From NCBI GenBank assembly GCA_903813345.2, contig CAIIXF020000003.1:6721815-6785814 (forward strand): DNA of 64,000 bases, read 5' to 3'. Source of the stretch: Owenia fusiformis. Its lineage: Eukaryota; Annelida; Polychaeta; Sabellida; Oweniidae. This document shows positions 36,001 to 46,162 of this stretch, piece by piece; positions within the stretch are counted from its first letter, which is position 1; each line of letters begins with the position of its first letter. Both the position numbers and the translations under genes were made by a program. The notes beneath the pieces are model-generated. The model was given only the letters and a program-made list of their open reading frames with translations. It was not told where the DNA came from and did no database searches.

Positions 36001-37274
36001 GTGAAAATGTTTAAATTCTCCCAAATAATAAGAATGGTAACCATTCATATAGAAAAATAATACATTACTGTAAACATCTTTTGTTTTCCTGGAATAAAGT
36101 GTGCACTTTTGTGATTTTTAGAAAATAGACATGACAAGGAATGACATAAGCCAAAAATATTCTAAAATTGAAACAATTTTTTGTTTAGCCTGCTCGCTAT
36201 ATCTGATTCTCTCTTTAATTTGGGCTCGGTTTCACTCCTTGGTCCATATTTTATTTTATTTTTATCTCTTTAAGTGATAGAAGATGCCCCCAGTGTCATA
36301 ATCCAACAGATTATAAGAGATTGCTCCAAACACAAGAGATGTATTCGGTAAACAATATACAATATTCAACTAAACAGGAACTCTGTGATAAGTATAGTCA
36401 ACAGTTTGAACGTGAGCATGCAAATTAATGCAGATGTTTCAAAAGTCTGAATCTTTTTGCTGCTTTTTTCATCATAATATTTTTGGACGAATTATCTGCC
36501 ATACTGTTACCAGTAATATTAGTACTTGAAGTTAATGGGACGACTTATCACATTGCATTTACTCAGATTATTCAAGATCAGGTCTGGATGTATTCCCGAT
36601 GATTTGTTCAATTGTAATCCTATTGTTTTTAGGTCAGTTGGAAATGGCCATATGAACCGTATGTAGTGTTACCAAGAGACACAATGCCTCTCTATGACGA
36701 GCGATTCCTAGCAAGACACCTTAATAAGATCATATACTCACTAGAATTATGTGGTAAAGGGTAAGTTAATGTACATGTTTTAAAGTGCGATAGAAATATT
36801 TTTAAATAATAAAGAGGGCATGGTAATCAATGTGTTTATTAATACTTCTGAGAGAATGTTATATAATTTTGTTAATGCTGCCATCTTTATATTGGTCAAA
36901 AACTTATGCTATATTTATAAATTAACTTATAATTTTGTGATATCTACGAGATATGGACATCTTCCGAAATAAAAGCAGGTCTCCAGAGATCATTCAAAGA
37001 GTAGGAAGAAACAAAGTGGATAATGTCTGGCCCTTTCGTAGGTATACAGTTAGTATGAGTAAAACCAACTATTTTCAGGTACGAGTTCGCAGTCCTGCCA
37101 GATGTGTTCATAATCCACGTCCTCCATGATAGAGTCGACACTGTCGCCCGGAATATCCGGTGTATGGATGACTTGGGTTTCATTACCACATTGAAGCTGC
37201 TAGAATTATACAAACACGTTATTGATCCAGAAATAATCCGTGAAATCAAAGACAGCAAGATAGTATATGCATAG
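33037..37274 (+). CDS. GT49 glycosyltransferase (B4GAT1/LARGE-like), paralogue 2, 8 exons
   Basis: Exons: 33037-33233, 33407-33565, 34010-34178, 34732-34881, 35353-35471, 36275-36347, 36633-36760, 37079-37274. Phases agree, giving 396 aa. Exons 2, 6 and 7 have exactly the lengths of those in the upstream gene (159, 73, 128 nt), which proves tandem duplication. A signal-anchor sits near aa 8-25 (LIIIFTGTLILLIA). Domain landmarks are LLKTLSHWSGPVSMSLWGSE, YYPINYLRNTAFFGSF, the DxD motif DAD at 200-202, VIPAFEF, CPQCHNPTDY, WPYEPYVV, PLYDERFLARHLNK and FAVLPDVFIIHVLH. The last intron of gene 1 is absent, so its exons 8 and 9 are one exon here. The exon 2 donor (GTCGGT) is weak. Exon 5 could instead start at 35359. 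Predicted Golgi enzyme; acceptor unknown. Confidence 0.88.
33796..34015 (+). repeat. 41-bp array repeating a splice-acceptor context
   Basis: Units with the core 'tag' or 'gag' followed by AAYAYRTTTGAT repeat with AG dinucleotides ending at 33804, 33845, 33887, 33928, 33968 and 34009, close to 41 bp apart. The last one is the acceptor used for exon 3 of GT49 gene 2, and the exon's first bases (AATACGTGTT) are homologous to the repeat. Confidence 0.85.
34882..35342 (+). pseudogene. 3' end of a LINE-type retrotransposon in intron 4
   Basis: Directly after the exon 4 donor, a reading frame continues for 112 codons with features of a non-LTR reverse-transcriptase C-terminus (KGIYDLFESCDNEKKTMYLL, then a hydrophobic/charged tail ending LEAKDRFN). 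A short 3' UTR follows, then an (AATA)n/(TA)n tail at 35301-35342. A homologous fragment is at 35768-35850. The 5' end is truncated. The element class is not certain. Confidence 0.6.
35768..35850 (+). repeat. Second fragment of the intron-4 retroelement
   Basis: Matches about 34972-35058 with scattered substitutions (shared words 'tcatatgaa.cgctttt' and 'atttacgatat.aatctata'). It lies in intron 5 of the second GT49 gene and is non-coding. Confidence 0.7.
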
Positions 37275-38052
37275 CAATATAAAAAAGGATTCTGTAAATG
37301 GCGAATTAGAGATGCAAGGTTTGACGTCTTTAAGTCTATTGGGGAAAGGCACTAGATCAAAAGAAATATGGAGTAGCGGTATGAGTATTTATATGATGAG
37401 ATAAGAGTGGGTAGATTTCAACCCCTCCACACACATAACAAATTCCATGCTAAAGCAACTCCCCTCGTAATGTAAAGGGTATGTTTTAATGTTTATAAAA
37501 ACACCAGGGGCGAACCTGAAAATCGAGAGGGGAAGTAGTCCAAAAATTTTAAAAATAGTGCCCAAAAAGAAAACAATTTCATGATGCCACAAATTGTTTT
37601 CCCTCCTCTTCCATGAGATATTTAAGTAGACATACCACTACTGGTCGACATTATTTATGTTGATCGAGGTACATGAGATAATCAAAGTGTCTGAGTGTAA
37701 TCTTTTGATACAAGCATCACACAATGGGTCTTGTAGCAAATATATTTTTTCAATGAAATGAGCAGTTTATTTCGGAAAGAGGAAATGGATAATACCAGTG
37801 AAGATACAGCTGGGCCACATACGTACAATTCCGGCAAAATAATAATATTGTAAACCATCGATAGGCATTCAATCATTTACATGTAGGATATACCAAATAA
37901 ATAGATACCAGTAACATATGTTATTTAATTTTAACGAAATACAATGTGTAGCAACAGAGGGGCTAATTATTTCAGAAGATTGAAATGGATCGTATTTGAG
38001 CACATAGAGTTGAATGTATATAGAAAATGTTGTAAAACATTGACAAAAATTC
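37275..38052. other. Intergenic stretch between GT49 gene 2 and the foldback
   Basis: No coding content recognised. The element-end-like word 'ccaggggcgaacctg' near 37504 resembles the CAGG-type MITE termini, but no partner was found. Poly(A) signals for GT49 gene 2 were not clearly identified. Confidence 0.4.
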
Positions 38053-38054
38053 TA

Positions 38055-38920
38055 CACTCCCCTCCATAAGTTTGGCAACCTTTTTTCTCCATTGAACTAC
38101 GTGTTAAAGCCTCTTTACGTTTGAATTTTTATTTACTTAACCGGCGATGAAATAACTTATGATATTGATGGAAACGTAACTTGACTTTATTTCCAATACC
38201 TCCAAATTTTCTCAATTTTTTTCCTCAATTACAATAGGTCGAAAATTGATGATAAATTTGATGAATTTTTGAAAATCGTCATTCTCATGTAATCCAATGG
38301 GAAATGGAGGGTTCAGGGCAAATCAGAAATCAGGATATCTTTTCAGTAAAAGATTCAGCAAAAAATATTTTCATATAGAAGATTGAATTGTCTAACTTTT
38401 TTGAACACTAAGTGTTTAGTTTATTTGATGAATATTAAAGTTACAGCGCTTCAAAGTCATTTTTGAAAATTGTTTTTCGCCTCCTGTGTTATTTCAATCG
38501 GAGGGTTTTTTTGAAAAACAATTTTGACTTTAAAGCCCTATAACTTTGTTGAACCTGAAGAAACATATCAATTTTTTGTTAAATAAAGTTAGCAAATTCA
38601 ATTACCTGCCTAACTCGTATTTTTTGCAAGGACTCGGATGGATGCATATTCTGTCATATGACTTGCGGCAAACCTACCATTTCCCATTGGTAAACATGGG
38701 AATGTCGATTTTCAAAAATTTATCATCAATTTTCGACCTATTGTAATTGAGGAAAAAAATTGAGAAAATTTGGAGGTATTGGAATTAAAGTCAAATTACG
38801 TTTCCATCAATAGTATAAGTATTTTCATCGCAGGTTAAGTAAATAAAAATTCAAAGGTAAAGAGGCTTTAACACGTAGTTCAATGGGGGAAAAAGGTTGC
38901 CAAACTTATGGAGGGGAGTG
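38055..38920. mobile_element. 866-bp palindromic element flanked by TA
   Basis: The ends 'cactcccctccataagtttg' and their complement lie inside TA dinucleotides (38053-38054, 38921-38922). The arms remain complementary almost to the centre (38480-38510), with moderate divergence. A 142-bp internally deleted relative is at 41630-41771. TA flanks suggest mobilisation by a Tc1/mariner-type transposase (inference). No coding capacity. Confidence 0.88.
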
Positions 38921-38939
38921 TATACTACACAGCCAATCT

Positions 38940-39106
38940 GCAACAGTACCGTACGATACCGTTTTGGCATTTTTACCGCGCGGTACCGTGAAATATGGTA
39001 CTGTACGGTACCGTAGACTAGAAACGGTACCGGTGAACACTGTACAGCATCATTCTCTAACGGCACCATACGGTATCATACTCTTAATGTACCGTACGGT
39101 ATCGTG
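38940..39106. other. Cluster of CGGTACCGT-type palindromes
   Basis: Within about 165 bp there are at least eight close variants of 'accgtacggtaccgt', e.g. near 38948, 38980, 39003, 39027, 39069 and 39090. The spacing is irregular. It lies 20 bp from the right end of the 38055 element. No gene is visible and the function is unknown. Confidence 0.7.
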
Positions 39107-39566
39107 ATTTTAGAGTGCGGATTGGGGGTAACTTAAGATAATCGATTCAATAAATAAAATACCAGCAATTTATCTATACATATTATATTTTTGAACGAAA
39201 TAGATCAAATGTACAGAATGCAATTAATGGGTACTGTCACAAAAGCAGCTTTCCTATCTTCAATACGATTTTATATTCCTGTTTTAAAAAGAACTTTAAA
39301 TGTCCCAGTCTTCAATTTAGCCAAAGTACTACATCTACACCATTCACGGGGGTAAAGCCACTATGATACCATGAGCACATGTTTTGAAGATCCGCGTTGT
39401 TTGAACCTACCGCCGAGCTCACTTATACATGAAGACCCGTTACACAGTCATGATACCGCCGAGCAAGCTCATTGCATCATCGGGTCTGCTTTACCCCCGT
39501 GCCATTGCTCATTTGTCTGGAATGTTTTTATGTGACGTGTAAGCGTTGAACGTAATTTTAGCAAAG

Positions 39567-42500
39567 TTAAGAAATTATTCTTGAAAAACTGTAGGCACAG
39601 CATATACTGTACGTTAACAGCTTTTTCTCCATGAAACTGCAAAACTCTGAAACAAAAATACATTTTGATTAAGTTAAATGATGAGATTCAACCAACCTTG
39701 TAGAAAATAATGATTCGCTGAGCCCTTTTCTTAAACCTCAGAATATGAACATATTAACTATACCGTATATAATAATCGTCTTTATGTTGTATAATTAAGT
39801 ACAAATTATGTAAAACTGTTTATTTCTCGAGAACATGTTTAACATGGAATTGAAAATCCTTTTTGATGTGATATCTTATGTATCTCTTCAATGTAATATA
39901 CATATGTAGTACGTAAAATTCCAAAGTTCTACCTTCGCACGAGATTAGTCCGTCTTTGTTGGTATCCATTTCTCCCAGCATGTTATGGATATCTACATTG
40001 TAGTTCCCCATCCTGTTCATGGCATACCTCAGCTCCTTGGCATCAACGGCACCACTACCATCCTTGAATTTAATGGGTAACGTTTGCTTTACCTAAGATG
40101 GCCGAATATCTAACCTTAACCGTCAAGGAATTTGATTGGTTTCTTGAAGCAAGTCTTAATGTATCTTATACAAATATTTAATCCTTACGTCTTTATCACT
40201 GTTATGAAATATGTTTACATGTGAGAGTTTGATAAAAAATCAAAATGCACTTATACCTTCATTCTTTTATACATGCCCTAATGAAGAAATAAACTGTAAG
40301 ATATTACATATACTTTTTACAACTCAACTTGACTACCTCAGGGACGTAATTTCCATTCCTGAATGGGAATACACATAAAGTTTATTACCCATTCTTTACC
40401 TGGTCAAATATACGAAAGGCGTCTTGTATTTCCTTTTGATGGTCGTGGACTGGACTTTTCACACTACACAGTCCAAGAAACGTCTGTAGGTCAATGCCAG
40501 AGGCTTTTAATTATAAATGTAAGTATTAATGTACATTATTAATAATGTGTTATTATTGAAATTGAAATATTGAAACTTGAAATTGTGAAATCTTTCTAAT
40601 TTGTAATTAAAATTACGTCATACTGCGAATTTCTGTCAGTTGCCTGAGGATTTGAACAAGACACTAGTTGCAACGAAATGAAATCATCTTATGTTTTTAT
40701 CTATATGTTATTATACAGTATGTAGATATATACACAACATACGCTCCGTGCCTTGTTTCATTTCTACTGTATAATTGCTTTACCCTGCGCGCAGGGGAAA
40801 CTCTCTTTTAAGAAGCTAAGTCGAACGAATGCATTTAGGGTACCAATTCTTATGACACTTTGAAGATGCAACCAATTATTTAGAGGATTAAGCATGGTAA
40901 CCTCATTTTGATGAATATTCGTTCTCAACAGATTTCTTATGACCGTCATTTATATATAGTTGGTTGCTTCTCTAAAGGCGTTTGACATAATTTTCTTTCT
41001 TTTTCTGGTTAAATAAATGTATAAATGTAAAAGTAGGTCACGTTGGTTAAGTTGTTCAGCTTGTGTGTTATGATATAAATATGTTTATAACATAGTGAGA
41101 TATACTCACACACAATCATGACTACATGTAGGTATTTATATCATGATGCATGTAACGTCTATTTAGGCAAAGTAAACTCGACAAACTCTATTATATAAGA
41201 CTCCAAACTTACAATCCACACTGACAGCGTCTATCATTTGTTGTAGCTCTTCATACGTTGGCGTCAGTCCGTAACTCGACAGGACTGATTTCAACTGTAG
41301 TTTGGTGAGTTTGCCATTGAATGACTGCTCGTTAAACCACTTCGTCAGCCCTAAAAAGGAATCTTTGACATAAAATTACCTTCATCCCATCTAACTTACC
41401 GTCACCCCATCTTACTTACCTTCGCCATCTAACTAATTTCACTCCAATATAATTAATTTCACCCCGTCAATCTTACCTTGACGCCATCTGACTAATTTCA
41501 CCCATCTAACTTAAATCAACCAATCTAACTTATTTCACCCCATCTAACTTGTCTGTTAAATTAAGAAGTAATTCATTTGATGAAGTTTAACGCCAATCCA
41601 CGAATTACTTGTTAAAAGTAGGCTATATACACTCCCCTCCATAAGTTTGACAACCTTAGCTCCCTCATTTCCACCAATATTATTTTCTTCACAGGTTATG
41701 TAAATAAAAATTCAAACGTAAAGAGGCTTTAACAGAGGGAGCTAACGTTGCCAAACTATTGGCGGGGAGTGTACCATTATTTTCTATTGATGTTTATTTT
41801 ATCTTTACTATATTATGCTTTCATTTTAATAAAAGATAAGTTAGGGCCTACCTGCAAATTCTTTCGGTTTTAGATTGTAGATCGGCTAAAACAGTAAAAA
41901 TATTTATTTGCACATTACCAACAAGTTTTATAAAACATCGTTGTCATGCCGTCATGATGCTATTTTGTTAAAACATCGTTGTCATTATGCTATTCTACAA
42001 TACATTGAAGATGGTGGTGGGGGTTGGAAGGTCAATACAGTGGACGTGTCGCATCATCAGTACTTCTACCTCCTCAGGTTTCGGGGCGCTCCAAAGTATA
42101 CCTGATTGGGGATGGAGGTTGCCCCTGCAGAGTTGATCAGAGTCCACAAGCGATGGTTATAATTGAACCTAGTCAGAGGGGTACTTTGTATTAGGGTGGG
42201 ACTGGGTTGGTTGCTATGTTGTAGTTGGAGTCCATTTTCTCTAATATCATTGGAGTGTGTATGTTTAATTTAAGCTGTCACTTTCAATTGAAAAGGGTAA
42301 CTTACATATCAAAATCTTTCTCTATTTCTTTGTCTAGGGGCGAGTACGCACATCAAAAGTAGACTTACAAATGTTGTTTATGGACTATATTTTATATACG
42401 AATACAAATAATATATGGATTTTAATAAGCTTAAGAATATCTCCTATACTTGTTTAAAACAGACTTTTAGTAACAATTTTATTAAAAGTGTTCAAGTCTA

Positions 42501-43318
42501 GAAAATTTACATAAGACTTATCTATAACCTCAGATTTCTCTGGCCATAAGTAAGACCTCACTCTTTTAACAGGGAAAATTGAGAATATATCATTGGACAT
42601 ATCATGGGCGTAGCCAGGGGGATCGCACCCATGCGATTGCACCCATCGCACCCCCCCCCCCAAAGAGAGCTGGCTACGCCCCTGCATATATTTTACCACT
42701 TTTTATAATAATTTATTTCATATAATACATACAATAGTTCAAATAGTCAAATTTGACAAGATTAAAAACGACATTATCGTCAAATTGGTATTCCACTATG
42801 AATCGTAGAATCTCTATCTTTATTCTTTCATAAGTTTGTCCACTTATTCGGTCACACACCTACCCTGCGTGCAGAGTCTAGTTAAGACGAAGCTCTCTTC
42901 TAAGAAGTGAAGTCAAACAAATGCGAAGGGTATCACACACCCATTACCCGCTAATTTTGAAGGGTAAAACAATCAACAAAAAATACCAATTTTAATTAGT
43001 TTTGAACGGCTGCTGGTGGCCAATTTCATCAGCCTATCACAATAAGGCTACGGACATTGCTTTCAATGTTAACAAGCTATTATAAAACAGTCGATACTAA
43101 AATTACACCCAAATTAAATACACGTAGGCTACGTCAAATTACATTCTCACCTAGTATAGCTTATTCATCACAAATCACAAAAAGTCATGAAGAATAAAAG
43201 GACAATTTAAGAAAAAACATATCGTTTCTCTACTATTTATATTATATTATCCAAAGGAAAAATGCAATACTGGTAAAGTCAAAGCAATAAAACAAAAATA
43301 TAACTTTAAACTCACCAT
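39567..43318 (-). CDS. Calmodulin-like EF-hand protein, 6 exons, 162 aa
   Basis: Exons in transcript order: 43318-43316, 41885-41852, 41350-41213, 40503-40400, 40062-39933, 39646-39567. All junctions are GT-AG, phases agree and the product is 162 aa. The first coding exon holds only the ATG, the organisation typical of calmodulin genes. Features: KPKEFAGLTKWF; EF1 and EF2 with degenerate loops (EF2 reads VSVDSSGIDLQTFL, one residue short); a linker with EIQDAFRIFD; canonical EF3 DQDGSGAVDAKE and EF4 DTNKDGLISCEE followed by FCSFMEKK; then a short Cys/Ser-rich tail. So calcium should bind only in the C-lobe, as in some troponin C and calmodulin-like proteins. Acceptors were chosen to restore EF-hand homology. 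The last exon rests on the EEFCSFM continuation. No long ORF marks this gene. Confidence 0.83.
41380..41560. repeat. Minisatellite in an EF-hand intron
   Basis: Imperfect 20-33-bp units around 'ccatctaacttaccttcacc' repeat about seven times. The array lies in the intron between the second and third coding exons of the minus-strand EF-hand gene, immediately upstream (in transcript sense) of the exon 3 acceptor. Confidence 0.7.
41630..41771. mobile_element. 142-bp deletion derivative of the CACTCCC element
   Basis: The ends 'cactcccctccataagtttg' and the complement 'cactccccgccaatagtttg' are flanked by TA (41628-41629, 41772-41773). The inside retains 'gtaaataaaaattcaaacgt' and 'aaagaggctttaaca', shared with 38055-38920. 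It is a MITE of the same family inside an EF-hand intron. Confidence 0.88.
42603..42684. mobile_element. 82-bp MITE, CAGG-type TIRs, 5-bp TSD
   Basis: Ends 'catgggcgtagccaggg' and the complement of 'caggggcgtagccagct', flanked by 'catat' on both sides (42598-42602, 42685-42689). A C-run lies inside. Same family as 1737-1874 and 52127-52310. Confidence 0.75.
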
Positions 43319-44427
43319 TTCGTCTGATCTCGTATTTTTGCTTCGTTCACCTTCACTCCGTGGTATACAGATATACGCCCAATAGGGTTATTTTAACTGT
43401 TTTTATTAAAACACATAAAGAATACCATTTTGTCAGATCTAGGCTTATAAAATACGTGAAACGTGGCACGTAATGATGAGACCGTTTTCCAGTCTGTAAT
43501 TTTGAGACAAATTATGTCAGACAGAAACATAAACTATTTTCTTTTTTATGACTTTTTTATTCATAAAAACATTTGAAATAAGTTACATTTACGACATATA
43601 ATATTGCTTCGTAGTTATATTATAGTCACACATTTTAGAATCTTATATTTTTGGCATCTATCTATTGGCATATATACAGGGTGGGCCAAAAAAAAGTTCA
43701 CCCTTTTTCATTTTAATCTAATTTTCTTATTTTTGATGCAATGCCTCTAAAAATTGATATGTATATAGCTCAGACATTTCTGTACATGTTGTTAGGATTT
43801 GAGTGAAATTTATGCAACAGTGTTGTCATGACACCTAGAATATATTCATGGTGTGTCATGAAAAAAAAACCAGAAATTTACTTCATTTACAAAATGGCGG
43901 ATTTCAAAAAAAGGAGGGAAATTTGAAAAGAAGTTATCATGGTAAATATAATTTTTATGTCAGTTAATGCAAAATATTACAAGGTAGAGTGTTAATTACT
44001 AGTCAGAGTTGATGATAAACACCTCTTTAAACAATTAAGTACTCTTATAAACACCCGATACTACCATAGATGAGTTGGTCAACAAGTTACTGAAAATCCA
44101 TGGTTTTATCCAATTTTCCTCATTTTTACGTTCACAATATTGATAATAATTTGATGGTTTTATGTAATACACTTATGATATAATTACAAATGAATAAGTT
44201 ATTAAATTCTGCATAATATAATTTGTACAAGATGCCATTTTAATTCTGTTCATGCTTTATAGTGCAGGGAAAAGGGGTACTCAGAGTTGGGAATACTAAT
44301 ACTGGTGATTTATTCCAAGCTCAGAGTCATTGGGCACCCCTTAAGAGTTGAGTTCAAACTGGGATTAATGAAAATTACTATTTAGAAATGAACTGCAATT
44401 CTTTTTCAGTAACTGTCACAGGATATC

Positions 44428-46007
44428 ATGCCTCCCCTATCAGATGAAGATAAGGCTATAATCAAAGTACTGAGAACAGAAAAGAAATATGGGGCAAAGA
44501 AAGTCTGTAAGATGTTTCCAAATAAAAATTGGAATGTTCGCACAGTTGCGAAACTCATTAGAAAAGTTGACATCACTGGCTCCACTAAGAGGAAGCTTGG
44601 AAGTGGGCGTCCCAGAACTGTTACAACAGCAGAAAACATAGAGACTGTAGCTGATTTAATATGTAGCCAAGAGGATAACCCAGGGAGTAGCATGTCTCCA
44701 AGAGAGATAGAAAAGAAAGCAGGCATATCCAGATCAACTGTTCGAAGAATTGCCAAAACTGAGTTAAAGATGAAAACATTTAAGCGCCAGCACCTTACTC
44801 TCTTAACAGACAACAATAGAAAGAAAAGACTGGATAATAGCAAGCGACTCCTGAAAACATTTTCCAAACGTATGGTAGATACATAAGGGTTATGTACTGG
44901 GAGGTTTTGGATACAGGGTTTATCCCAAGGGAAATATGTGTATCTCATGAGGGACCGCAGGGACCGAGGGAGATACACATATTTCCCGCGGGATAAACAC
45001 TGTATCCAAAACCGACCGTACATAACTGGTGTATCTCATACTTGAGTGGGTTTGGGGTAGATATAACCTTTACTACCTTTTTCAAATGACAAGATAGGCC
45101 TATACTGTAAAAGCACAAGTTATATTTAACATTTTCCTAATATTCCTTCAGTTCAATACAATAGAATTGTAACATTTAAACTTTTTGAAAAATTTTAAAC
45201 TTCTGAAATTTAAATTTTTTAAATTTTTAAACTTATTTTAACTTTTGAAAAAATTCCCGGGAGCGGGATGGATATATTATATCTGCCCGCATTTTGCCTA
45301 GAGCGGGACATATACAATATATCTTGCCCGCTCCTCAGATATGATATATATTCCCGGGTGATATCTACCCCAAACCCACTCAAGTATGAAATACAACCTG
45401 GTTCACAGACGAGAAGATGTTCACAGTTGATCCACCTAAAAATTCACAAAATGATCGGATTTACGCTGATGTTGAAACAAAGCAGCAAATACACCGAGAG
45501 CGACTTGTAAAGGAGAGGAGAAAGTTTACCTCAAAAATAATGGTATCTGCCGGCGTATCTAAATTGGGAAAAACTAGAGTAACATTTGTTCAACCTGGAG
45601 CCAAAATGAATTCTACATACTATATAGACAGAGTGCTAAAAAAGTCCTTATTAAAGGATATGAATCGCATCAATCCAAACTACATATTCCAACAAGATGC
45701 GGCTCCCTCGCACACATCTAAAGCAACAATGGAGTTCTTGCATGCCAATGCACCTGATTTTATCCCCCCTGACTTATGGCCCCCAAATAGCCCTGATCTC
45801 AATGTTATGGATTATTTTGTGTGGGGTGAACTAGAAAAACATGTTCATAGTGTTCCCATCCATTCAGTTCAAGAACTCCAACAAAGAATAACTTTATGTT
45901 GGGAACAATTATCACAACAATCAATTAACGCGGCAATAAATAAATGGCGTCATAGACTAAAACTGGTTGTGCAGGAACAAGGAGGACATATTGAACATTT
46001 ACTTTAA
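44428..46007 (+). pseudogene. Mariner-type transposase, split by an insertion
   Basis: The N-terminal part (44428-44883) has a helix-turn-helix pair (YGAKKVCKMFPNKNW; SPREIEKKAGISRSTVRR) and the GSGRPR AT-hook-like motif. The C-terminal part (from about 45395 to 46007) has the first catalytic Asp in WFTDEKMF, the second in FQQDAAPSH and the third in SPDLNVMDYF (DD37D). Both parts are intact and share a frame across the insert at 44883-45394, which adds stops. The gene is therefore inactive through one nested insertion, not general decay. Confidence 0.9.
44883..45394. mobile_element. Nested hairpin-rich insertion in the transposase
   Basis: 512 bp flanked by 'atac' (44879-44882 and 45391-45394, the second copy counted in the interval). 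It contains two inverted-repeat structures. Bases 44887-44948 pair with 44970-45027 (core 'ttttggatacagggtttatc'). A 34-bp terminal pair lies at 45031-45064 and 45361-45394 ('actcaagtatgaaatac' type), with further GAGCGGG/CCCGCTC repeats inside. It may be two nested elements. A relative of the first hairpin arm is at 49770-49850. Confidence 0.75.
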
Positions 46008-46162
46008 AAACAAAACAGCCAAAGACACACCTAATGTTATATATCGACCTTGTTTAGAAATGTCTCAGTTATCTACATATCAATTTTTTAAGGGATTGCA
46101 TCAAAAATAAAAAAATGAGATTAAAATGAAAAAGGGTGAACTTTTTTTTGGCCCACCCTGTA

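Larger units (their letters stand above)
43677..46160 (+). mobile_element. Tc1/mariner-type transposon (maT-like DD37D), TA duplication
   Basis: 2484 bp with inverted repeats of about 107 bp (43677-43783 and 46054-46160), starting 'cagggtgggccaaaaaaaag' and about 90% identical by eye. Flanked by TA at 43675-43676 and 46161-46162. It carries a single transposase gene interrupted by a later insertion. The transposase shows GRPR and a catalytic Asp triad with 37 residues between the second and third Asp, the spacing described for maT-like elements. Confidence 0.92.

Noticed and set aside
27972-37274. Calling the GT49 pair fucosyltransferases or full LARGE
   Set aside because: The motifs fit family 49. 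There is only one catalytic domain, whereas LARGE has an additional family-8 domain, so a B4GAT1/LARGE-like single-domain enzyme is the safer call.
44406-45023. 205-codon minus-strand ORF over the mariner transposase
   Set aside because: Antisense of the transposase and of the inserted hairpin; no domain.
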